Of a DNA stretch of 64,000 bases, positions 54,549-62,355 are shown piece after piece. Made by a program: the position numbers and the translations under genes. The notes below the pieces were generated by a model. It saw nothing but the letters and a program-made list of their open reading frames with translations, ran no database searches and was not told where the DNA came from. Origin of the DNA: Agromyces salentinus (GTDB lineage: Bacteria; Actinomycetota; Actinomycetes; Actinomycetales; Microbacteriaceae); assembly GCF_009749395.1 (NCBI RefSeq), contig NZ_WBIR01000021.1:28115-92114 (forward strand), read 5' to 3'. Within the stretch, counting starts at the first letter, position 1. Each line of letters opens with the position of its first letter.

Positions 54549-57500
54549 TTGTCGTCCTCATCGCCAGTCATCGCATCCACAACCGCTGCTCCGCCCATCA
54601 GGAGCCCTGCCCCGGCGCCACCGATCGCGGTCGCGGTCGCCGCTCGCCTTACCCGATTCGACGGCCCCGGATCTGCGTTCGACGACTCGGTACCCGTCCC
54701 TGCCGCCTCTGCGTTCGCAAGCCATTCACTGAGGACATCGCCCCCGCGCTTCAGGCGCATATTCTGCTCGATGAGCGCTCTACGCATCTGATCGGCCGAC
54801 ACGGCTGCTTCCGGCGAGGTGCTGACATCGCTGAGGACATCGCCGAATTCAGCGATCAGCCGATCGTTCCGCGTGCGCCAATCTGCGATCTGCTGCAGTT
54901 GGTGCTCGGGTTCGACGGCCGCCTGCGAGATCGATTGCGCGTCGCCATCGGCGCGCATCGCGCTGCCGAGCAGCGACTCGGTCGGCACCAGGTCATCGAC
55001 TCGCAGGACGTGGATTCCCCATGCGGGCCCCTTGCCGTCGGCCGCATAGTCGTAGACGAGCATGTCGAGGTACCACGAGACGTCCGTGTCGCCGGTCTGC
55101 CCGTCGACGAATCGCAGCCCCCCCGCCTCCTTGACGACCGAGAAGATGTGGGCGTTGCCCTTCTTCCACTGTCCGGAAATGTAGCCGCGTGCCCCCACCG
55201 GCCAGCTCGTCGTGAGGTTCGTGAGCGCTTCAGTCGCCGTGCTGCCTCCCGTCGGGGCAATGACCTCGAAGTCACGCGTCGTGCCGTCGATCTGCATCCA
55301 ATCGCGCGCGATGACTCCGGGGTACCGTGCCTCGGGCAACGCCTTGGACTGCCCGGTCACCGGATCCACGTCGACGCCGTACACAGTCGGCGCCGCGATC
55401 ACGTCGTAGCCACGCAGATGCAGTTCGTGCGCGTTCACCACATGGTGGCAATTGTTCCCGTAGCGTACGGCATCGTAGCCATACCCGTACTTGTTCACGG
55501 CCTTCGTCGAATCGTCGAGCGAGTCTCCCACCGGCCGGAGATCGTACGTGTCGTCGAGAAGCGCATTCGAGGCGACGAGCGATTCGGAATCGGTTGCATC
55601 AGGTTCGACGGGAGTCTCGTCAGGCGATGCTTCCGAGTCTGCACCTGCACCATGATCGATGCCCTCTCCGGCCGGTGCTCCGCCAGACGCAGCCGGATCC
55701 TCGTGACCTGACGTCTCGGGCCGGACCGCCACGTCCGTCTCCGGCTCGACTGCCCTGCTCGAAGTTCCGTCGGGGTCACCCTGCGTCGCCCGCGCCTCCC
55801 CGCCCAGTCCGCCTGAGTGGGTCTGCGGCGCGGCCTCGGGCGAGGACGCGCCCGCCCGCGTCGACGGGGCGGTCGTGGGATTCGAACCGCTCGCGTCGGT
55901 CGTCGCGGGGCTCGCTGTCGGGGAAGGGACTGAGGAGGTCGGCGCCGGAGAGCCTGGCCCTGCAGCAGGGGCTGGAGTCGCCGGTGCGGCCACCGCCGCT
56001 GTTGCGCTCGGCGCCCCCGGAGTCGTGGCACCGGGAGTCGTGGCGCCCGTCGCCGGGCCGGTGATCGGTCGGGCACCCGTCAGCGTCGCCTGCGTCGCGG
56101 TCGCGTTCGGGGTCGAGAGGGCATCCGACGCGCCGAGGTGCACGGTCATGTGGATGTGCGCGAGCAGCTTCGGGTCGATCGCGCGGACCGCACCCTGGAC
56201 ATCCGTGAACAGTTCGGTGATCCGCCGACCGCTCCACGCGCCGCCGAGCGAGCTGTTCACCGGGGAGTCGCCCGCGCCGTCGAATCGGTTCGCGCGGCCG
56301 CCGGCCGACTGGTCGGGACCGTGCAGCACCGCGGGATTGGTGAACGGCACGCCGAGCTTCTTCAGTGCCTTGATGGCACGGCCCTGCTGGCTCTGGGCGA
56401 CGCGGTTCTCGCGACGGAAGAACTCGACGTTGTGCCGCCATTCGGCGACCGTGAGCTGGTTCAGCCCCTGCTGCTGCAGGCCGACCTGCCGCTGGAACTC
56501 CGCCCAGTCGTGATCGGGGTTCGTCCGGGTGAAGGCGTCGACGTCGATCGGCGTCTTCAGCGCGTAGGTTCCGTCGGTGTTCTTGACGATGGGCGATCGG
56601 GGGTCGGCGGCGAGGGCATCGAGCTGGGCACGGATCTCGGGCGTGAGCTGCGGGATGTCGTACCCGTTGTAGGTCGTGCCGGGGCCCGCGGAGCCGTCGG
56701 AGGGATGATCGGGGCCGACGGTCGCCTTGCTCTTCCAGCCGCGCTGGGGCTCATCGGCCGCCGCGTCGGAGTCGGTTCCGGTCGTGCTCGGCGACGAGTC
56801 GGCGGCGCTTCCCGTCGACGGGTCGACGACGGTCGTCGGAGCGGCCGAGGCCGGTGCCGGCGCGTCGGGCGTCGACGCCGCTGCATCCGGAGTCGCCGGG
56901 GTCGCATTGGGCGTCGTGCCGTCGGGGTTCGTGACGAGCTCGGGCTGGATCGAGGCGTCCCAGTTCGTGGCGTCGGGCTCGACCGGCGGCCACGGAGTGC
57001 GGGTGCCGGTCTGCGCATCGAGCGCCCACACCGTGTCGCCGTCGAAGTAGGCGTTGAACCAGTGGCCGTCTCCGGTCGACCGGTCGATGCCGACCACGCA
57101 GTGCGAGCCTGGTCCCATCGCGGTCAGCGTGGACGCGATCTGGTCGGGGGTCATCGGCGTCTGCGGGTTGCCGGTGCGCGCTTCCATCTGCGCGACGTCG
57201 AGCGTGCCGGTGGACGCCTCGACGCTCGAGGAGCCGTTGAGGAAGTCGTTGAGGTTCGACGATGTGTTGCCGCAGTTGGTGGCGTAGCCGTTCGCGGGGT
57301 CGGACGGGTCGAAGTTCGGGTTGATCGACTGCAGCGCCGCATCGATCTCCTCGACGCTGCGCGTGGTCGTGTTGTTCGCGGCGAGATCCTTCGCGGGCGG
57401 AGTCTGCCCATCGCCGGCGCCCTGGTTGGTGGTGCCGTCGCCCTGACCCGTCGACGTCGAGCCGTTCGTCGGCGCATCGGCGGCGGCCGTCCCGGACGGG

Positions 57501-60049
57501 CCGGCCGCAGCCGGCGTCGAGCCGTTCGGTGCCGGGGCCGCGGGCGCCGAACCGCCGGGCGTGTGCGATGGGAGGAAGGACGGCTTGAATGCGAGTGCCG
57601 CGGCGCCTGCCGCGACGGCGGCGCCGCCGGCCGCCGCAGCGTCCTCGACATCGAGGCCGTCGGTGTCGATGCCGTCGTTCGCATCTGCATCGGATGCCGC
57701 AGCCGAACCGGTCTCGTCAGCGGGCGAGCTCGCGTCGGCCTCGGCGTCGCTGACGACAGCGTCGGCGGATGCCGCGATGTCGGCGTCGGAGGGAGCAGTC
57801 GAGGTCGCATCGGCCGGGTGACCGGTCGACGGGCTCGCGGTTCCGGCCGCGACCGGGGCCTCAGCCGCGGGACCGTCTGCCGTCGGAGCATCTCCGGCCG
57901 GAGCATCCGACTCGGGTGCATCCGGTTGTGCGGGGGCGTGAGCCGCAGGCGCGTCCGCATGCGTCGGGGCATCCGCGTTCGGAGCGTCGGCGCCTGGAGC
58001 ATCCGCATGCGTCGGGGCATCCGCCGGAGGAGCGTCAGCGGCAGGCGCATCTGCGTGCGTCGGCGCATCAGCGTTCGGGGCGTCCGCCGGAGGAGCATCT
58101 GCGGTCGGTGCGTCCGCGTGCGTCGGGGCGTCGGCCGCAGGAGCATCCGAGTGGGTCGGGGCATCCGTCGTCGGGGCATCGGCATGCGTCGGGGCATCCG
58201 CCGCAGGGGCATCCGCATGCGTCGGGGCATCCGCCGCAGGGGCATCCGCATGCGTCGGGGCGTCCGTGGCAGGAGCGTCCGCGGCAGGGGCATCCGCATG
58301 CGTCGGCGCGTCCGCGGCAGGAGCATCAGCAGCAGGAGCATCAGCGGCAGGAGCATCAGCGGCAGGAGCATCAGCGGCAGGCGCGTCCGCGGTGGACCCG
58401 TCACTCAGGTCCACACCACTGGAATCGACCGCACCAGGCAGATCGACCGACCCGCCACCATCACCGGCACCCGCACCATCCGCACCGCCGGCACCAGGAG
58501 TCGGCGCATCATTGGACACGTCGACCTGACCACCACCACCGGACGTACTCGACCCACCGCCACCAGCACCCGGCGTCGGCGCATCGTTCGACACGTCGAC
58601 CTGACCGCCACCACCCGGGGTACCCGCGTTCGCGTTCGTCCCCGTACCCGACGGGATCCCGCTGGTATCGATGTCAGGCCCCGCACCACCAGGACCACCA
58701 CTACCGGAACCACCCGGCGTGGACGGCGCCTGACCGCCACCAGGACGACCCGCCAACGCACCACCCAGCAGGGCGCCAGCCGCCATCGCCGACAACGGCT
58801 GGAACGGCTGACCAGACAGACCCGACTCCGCAAGACCCGACGCGAGCCCATCGACCGCGCCACCACCGGTCTCGACCGCGATATGCGTCACCCGCTGCAT
58901 CGCACCCGGATTCACACCACCCGTCAACCGGCCACCCGCACCAGAGAACCCGGCACCAGCCGCACCACCGACCGCAGCCGACAACGCCGCGTTCAACACG
59001 TTCTGCGGCTGGTAATTCGGATCCAACGCACCACGAACCGAGTTGAACGACACCGTCGTGATCCCACTCGCAAGACCCGCCGACAATGCCTCACGCGCCA
59101 CCCGGATACCGCCACGGATCGCCATCCGCGCCGCACGCAACGCCATCATGATCAACGTACGCAGCTTCTTGCACAACGCCGCGATCTTGATCGCCCACCG
59201 CGTCACCGTCAGCATGATCTTCGCCGCCATCGCCGCAGCACCCGCACCGAACGTGACCGCACCCAGCAGCGCACCGATCCCGATCTCGATCGCGATCTCG
59301 ACCGCCATCTGCGCGATGAACCAGCCGATCTCCTCCCACGCCTTATCGACCGCATCGATCATGCCCCGCGCGAACCCCGCCATCGAGTCCGCCGAATCAG
59401 CAACCTTGCCGAACGAGGACCCCAACGAACGCTGACACGACAACATGCTCGACTTCTGCGGCAACGTCATCGACGACACATTCGTGAACGCCCCATCGAT
59501 GCTCGACTGCGCACGCGTCATCGCACCCGACAACTCACTCCACGCCGACTCCGCACTGGACAACTTGCCACGATCCGCCGACGGCAGCACCACGCCCAGC
59601 ATCGCCAGACCATCCTTGAGGAAATCGCCGAACTCACCCAACGGACCCTCAGGACCCTTACCCAACGACGTCGGCACCGACGCCGACGGCGGCACGACAG
59701 ACGGAGTCTCCTCCGGAATCCGCGACGACGACGCCGGCTTGAACGCCCCCACCAACTGCGCACCGTCATACGCACGACCCGTGTTGCCCAACGCGGCATC
59801 CACGATCCGCAACCCGTTCGCCAGACCCAGCGCCGCCTTCATCACATCGACCGCGTACTGGTCGTAGCCCGGCTCACCATCCTGACCCTGCGCGAAGACC
59901 TCAGCAGACTCATCATCACCAGCCATGCCACCAGTACCACCCAGCGCAGACTCACACGCCCGCACCGCCTGCGAAACCGACTGCGCAACCGAGAACAACG
60001 CCGAACCATCCGCGGCAAGCCGCGCGGCATCCAGCTGAACGTGCGACAT
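54545..60049 (-). CDS. large ESX-type polymorphic toxin with three putative enzyme domains
   Basis: 1834 residues from ATG 60049 (GGGAG just upstream). Residues 1-105 resemble WXG100/CpnT-like N-termini of T7SS-exported toxins; 233-345 hold long hydrophobic and amphipathic helices. 550-723 are Asp-Ala-Pro repeats and 803-820 an Ala-rich hydrophobic stretch. Around 900-1025 lies a papain-fold deamidase-like domain (NCGNTS Cys926, GHWFNAY His996, LDAQTG Asp1011). About 1180-1305 resembles Ntox15 (GLNQLTVAEW, HGPD with His1243 and Asp1246, VNSSLGGAW). About 1505-1690 is a second papain-fold domain (NNCHHVV Cys1534, NAHIFSVV His1634, FVDGQTGD Asp1649). The last 25 residues are Gly/Ala-rich and hydrophobic. 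Three catalytic triads or motifs look intact. Targets are unknown. Confidence 0.75.
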   Translation of the reverse strand: MSHVQLDAARLAADGSALFSVAQSVSQAVRACESALGGTGGMAGDDESAEVFAQGQDGEPGYDQYAVDVMKAALGLANGLRIVDAALGNTGRAYDGAQLVGAFKPASSSRIPEETPSVVPPSASVPTSLGKGPEGPLGEFGDFLKDGLAMLGVVLPSADRGKLSSAESAWSELSGAMTRAQSSIDGAFTNVSSMTLPQKSSMLSCQRSLGSSFGKVADSADSMAGFARGMIDAVDKAWEEIGWFIAQMAVEIAIEIGIGALLGAVTFGAGAAAMAAKIMLTVTRWAIKIAALCKKLRTLIMMALRAARMAIRGGIRVAREALSAGLASGITTVSFNSVRGALDPNYQPQNVLNAALSAAVGGAAGAGFSGAGGRLTGGVNPGAMQRVTHIAVETGGGAVDGLASGLAESGLSGQPFQPLSAMAAGALLGGALAGRPGGGQAPSTPGGSGSGGPGGAGPDIDTSGIPSGTGTNANAGTPGGGGQVDVSNDAPTPGAGGGGSSTSGGGGQVDVSNDAPTPGAGGADGAGAGDGGGSVDLPGAVDSSGVDLSDGSTADAPAADAPAADAPAADAPAADAPAADAPTHADAPAADAPATDAPTHADAPAADAPTHADAPAADAPTHADAPTTDAPTHSDAPAADAPTHADAPTADAPPADAPNADAPTHADAPAADAPPADAPTHADAPGADAPNADAPTHADAPAAHAPAQPDAPESDAPAGDAPTADGPAAEAPVAAGTASPSTGHPADATSTAPSDADIAASADAVVSDAEADASSPADETGSAAASDADANDGIDTDGLDVEDAAAAGGAAVAAGAAALAFKPSFLPSHTPGGSAPAAPAPNGSTPAAAGPSGTAAADAPTNGSTSTGQGDGTTNQGAGDGQTPPAKDLAANNTTTRSVEEIDAALQSINPNFDPSDPANGYATNCGNTSSNLNDFLNGSSSVEASTGTLDVAQMEARTGNPQTPMTPDQIASTLTAMGPGSHCVVGIDRSTGDGHWFNAYFDGDTVWALDAQTGTRTPWPPVEPDATNWDASIQPELVTNPDGTTPNATPATPDAAASTPDAPAPASAAPTTVVDPSTGSAADSSPSTTGTDSDAAADEPQRGWKSKATVGPDHPSDGSAGPGTTYNGYDIPQLTPEIRAQLDALAADPRSPIVKNTDGTYALKTPIDVDAFTRTNPDHDWAEFQRQVGLQQQGLNQLTVAEWRHNVEFFRRENRVAQSQQGRAIKALKKLGVPFTNPAVLHGPDQSAGGRANRFDGAGDSPVNSSLGGAWSGRRITELFTDVQGAVRAIDPKLLAHIHMTVHLGASDALSTPNATATQATLTGARPITGPATGATTPGATTPGAPSATAAVAAPATPAPAAGPGSPAPTSSVPSPTASPATTDASGSNPTTAPSTRAGASSPEAAPQTHSGGLGGEARATQGDPDGTSSRAVEPETDVAVRPETSGHEDPAASGGAPAGEGIDHGAGADSEASPDETPVEPDATDSESLVASNALLDDTYDLRPVGDSLDDSTKAVNKYGYGYDAVRYGNNCHHVVNAHELHLRGYDVIAAPTVYGVDVDPVTGQSKALPEARYPGVIARDWMQIDGTTRDFEVIAPTGGSTATEALTNLTTSWPVGARGYISGQWKKGNAHIFSVVKEAGGLRFVDGQTGDTDVSWYLDMLVYDYAADGKGPAWGIHVLRVDDLVPTESLLGSAMRADGDAQSISQAAVEPEHQLQQIADWRTRNDRLIAEFGDVLSDVSTSPEAAVSADQMRRALIEQNMRLKRGGDVLSEWLANAEAAGTGTESSNADPGPSNRVRRAATATAIGGAGAGLLMGGAAVVDAMTGDEDDK
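57880..58396 (-). repeat. Asp-Ala-Pro coding repeat, stalk of large toxin
   Basis: Degenerate 12- and 24-base repeats coding for (P)xADAPTHADAPAADAP-type units, about residues 550-723 of the large toxin. Highly acidic and extended. The counterpart at 63400-63873 encodes the same type of stalk in the second toxin. Confidence 0.85.
58398..58524. repeat. 127-base block identical to 63874-64000
   Basis: From CCGTCACTCAGG onward, all 127 bases are the same as at 63874-64000, and the identity may go on beyond the window. It codes for the Gly/Ser-rich segment with VDLPGAVDSSGVDLSDG before the repeats of both toxins. Confidence 0.95.
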
Positions 60050-60118
60050 GAATCTCCCGAAGTTCTGAGGGTGGTGGCCATCCGACCGTTCCACCGAACC
60101 ATATTCATTGGCTGTGCA

Positions 60119-60140
60119 CCATGGGGAGGACTCTCCATGG
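60119..60140. promoter_or_regulatory. 22-base palindrome upstream of the large toxin
   Basis: CCATGGGGAG, two bases, CTCTCCATGG: the arms match at 9 of 10 positions. It is 70 bases before the toxin start, in the 132-base gap after the ART-like gene. It could be an operator; no clear promoter boxes are seen next to it. Confidence 0.35.
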
Positions 60141-60181
60141 GCCGACCTGAGGCGACCCTTGGAGGGGTCAGGTGGGCCGGA

Positions 60182-60664
60182 TCACTCGAGGAGCGGAAGC
60201 GGCCCCACGAACTTTCCCGCGCTGTGCACGTCGACCGGCTGGAGATCCCGTTCGCGCTCGATGTGCGCGACCACACTCGCGAGCAGATCATCGGCTGGCA
60301 TGCTCGACCCGTGTTCCTCGATCTGTGCGGCGACCTCCTCGAGAAGCACGACCCGGAGCCCTCCGGACTCGGCGCCTCCGGCGGCCCGGAGGAACGACGT
60401 CCCGGGCAGGAACACGACCTCCTGTTCGTCCGGGTGGCGGGACAACGCCGTCAATTCCCGGCCGGATCGGCCGAGGATCACGACGACGGAGGAGGCGCGG
60501 AAGTTCTCCGTGGCCACGCGGATGGACCTGGAAGTGGCGAGGACGCCTGCCAGCGTCCCTTCCTCGATCACAGGTCCGTTCATCCCGTGGAAGGTGATCC
60601 CTGCCGAGGGCGGGAGCTTCTCGGCCGCCGCCAGGAACGCCGCGACTCTCGCGTGGTCCATCAT
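60182..60664 (-). CDS. small ADP-ribosyltransferase-like protein
   Basis: 160 residues. ITFHGMNG (about 23-30) is at the place of the ART motif YRG, ATSRSIRVATENF is at the place of the STS motif, and HPDEQEVVFLPGTSF (77-91) contains an ExE motif (Glu80, Glu82). So the fold looks like an R-S-E ADP-ribosyltransferase, but the NAD-binding arginine is His26. It could be an altered enzyme, an inactive decoy or a displaced toxin tip. No export part is present. Start shares one base with the stop of the glycohydrolase gene. Identification rests on these motifs. Confidence 0.55.
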   Translation of the reverse strand: MMDHARVAAFLAAAEKLPPSAGITFHGMNGPVIEEGTLAGVLATSRSIRVATENFRASSVVVILGRSGRELTALSRHPDEQEVVFLPGTSFLRAAGGAESGGLRVVLLEEVAAQIEEHGSSMPADDLLASVVAHIERERDLQPVDVHSAGKFVGPLPLLE

Positions 60665-62355
60665 CAGTGCATCCCTTCGTCGTCCGCATGCGGACTCGCG
60701 TCACGGCCCCCGGACATCCCGGTCGCCGCGAGCTTCTCCGCGACTCTCAGAATGGTCGCGCGCCCTTCGACATGATCGGCGAGATCGGCCGGAAGAGCGC
60801 CACGACCGTGTGCCGCACCGAGCAGGTTCCCGCAGATCGCGCCGGTGGAATCGCTGTCGCCGTCGTGCGATACCGCGAGCACCAACGCGTCGACGACTCG
60901 AGCGGGCTCCGGGAAGGCGAGGAACGCGTACACGGCGATCGCGAGCGCCTCCTCGGCCGTCCAGCCGCTTCCGAGCGATTGGACGCGCGCCCGGCTCGGA
61001 CCTCCCGCGAGGACGAGTTCATACGCGGCGCGCAACGCCTCGATCGTCTCGCCGTCGCCGTCGCCGTCGGCGACGGCGACGGCGAGGAAGTCGATCGTGC
61101 GCCGCACTGCGTCGACCGGGAGCGATCCGACCACGAGCAGTCGGACGATCATGGCCATCGCCCCCGCGGCCGTCGAGGCGGTGCGGTGCCCGTGGGTCAG
61201 CGCAGCGGCCGATGCCGCAGCATCGAACGCCCGCCGAGGAGACCACCTCGTGATGAGACCGTACGGAGCCGCGCGCATCACCGTGCCGCACCCCTTGCTC
61301 CCATTCGATGCGTCGACGACCTGGTCGGCATCCTGCTGCTGCGCGACCGCGCCGATCGAGCCCATCATCGTGGCACCGGGCGCACGCCTGGCGTACAGCC
61401 ACGGCTCCGCAGCGAGACCCGTGCCGCCGTCGTCCGGCCGGCTGGAGGTCTGCGTCCGGTACCAGTGCCGGTTCGCCGTATGGGAAGCCTGTCGCACGGC
61501 GCGCTCGTCGTCGACCTCGAGCGCCGCCAGCTGTTCGGCCGTGAAGAGGGTCAGTTGGGTGTCGTCACTGATCGAGCCGTCGCCGATCGGGAAGCCTCCG
61601 GGCGATACGGCGAACTCCACGATCTCGTCGCCCGTGGCGAACTCGATCGGGTATCCCAGAGCATCACCGACGGCACCGCCGAGCAGGCATCCTTCCGTGC
61701 GATCGAGGAGGTCCCTCGAGCCCAGCCCGAGTCGGCGGTCGTCCGCCTCGAGCGCTCGGATGCGTTCGAGCAACTCATCGGGGCTCCGTAGACACGCGGC
61801 CGCGAGTTCGTAGGCGACCGCCGGATCCGCGGCCCTCGGGCCGAGCCCCCAGGACTGCGCATCGTCGGGAATCACCCAGTACGCGAGGGCGTTCGGGGCT
61901 CGACGCAGTGGCAAACGCGGGTACTGCTCATCGACGGCGGAGAATCGGGCGCCCCAGCGGCGACTTCCGAACCGGTACAGCAGCGAGGCCGGTGCGAAGC
62001 GATAGGGCGATCTCACGGTCGTCCATTCGGAACCTCCCCGGATCTCGATGAGCTCTGCATCGCGCAGGCCGAATCGCACGAGCATGTCCCGCGCATCATC
62101 GACGAGGATGACGATCGACGTGTCCTGCATCTCGATGACCACGCGCGACGCGTCGTGAAGCCGGTCGAGCGCTTCGACCACACCAGCGACGCGCTTGGCG
62201 ACCACATCGCGCGGCCGCTCCCCCGTGGCATCCATGCCGAGCCATTTCTCGACGTTCGACCGGTACCCCTGCCGATCCTGGAGCTCCTCGGCGAGCCGGT
62301 CGAACACGGCCTCGCCATAGCCCGACGGATCGAGTGGCTGCGCTCCGACGGTCAT
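60664..62355 (-). CDS. two-domain ADP-ribosylglycohydrolase, predicted immunity enzyme
   Basis: 563 residues from ATG 62355, chosen because it overlaps the toxin stop by four bases (ATGA); an upstream ATG at 62382 is possible. Residues 1-215 are a unique N-terminal domain. From 220 the ADP-ribosylglycohydrolase/DraG fold begins (GCLLGGAVGDALGYPIEF), with the metal site GDGSISDDTQ (Asp265, Asp266) and HDGDSDSTGAICGN (Asp500, Asp502). Such enzymes remove ADP-ribose from arginine. Beside an ART toxin it should undo the damage, as Tri1 does for Tre1 in type VI systems. The extra N-terminal domain may block the toxin directly (inference). Confidence 0.82.
   Translation of the reverse strand: MTVGAQPLDPSGYGEAVFDRLAEELQDRQGYRSNVEKWLGMDATGERPRDVVAKRVAGVVEALDRLHDASRVVIEMQDTSIVILVDDARDMLVRFGLRDAELIEIRGGSEWTTVRSPYRFAPASLLYRFGSRRWGARFSAVDEQYPRLPLRRAPNALAYWVIPDDAQSWGLGPRAADPAVAYELAAACLRSPDELLERIRALEADDRRLGLGSRDLLDRTEGCLLGGAVGDALGYPIEFATGDEIVEFAVSPGGFPIGDGSISDDTQLTLFTAEQLAALEVDDERAVRQASHTANRHWYRTQTSSRPDDGGTGLAAEPWLYARRAPGATMMGSIGAVAQQQDADQVVDASNGSKGCGTVMRAAPYGLITRWSPRRAFDAAASAAALTHGHRTASTAAGAMAMIVRLLVVGSLPVDAVRRTIDFLAVAVADGDGDGETIEALRAAYELVLAGGPSRARVQSLGSGWTAEEALAIAVYAFLAFPEPARVVDALVLAVSHDGDSDSTGAICGNLLGAAHGRGALPADLADHVEGRATILRVAEKLAATGMSGGRDASPHADDEGMH

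Noticed and set aside
57880..58396. CRISPR-like array
   Set aside because: Short units without unique spacers, in frame with the toxin; they are coding repeats.
56138..60775. Very long Arg-rich open frame on the plus strand antisense to the large toxin
   Set aside because: Its composition (Arg/His/Gly-rich, no domains) is that of a shadow frame. The minus frame has start, ribosome site, domains and overlapping neighbours.
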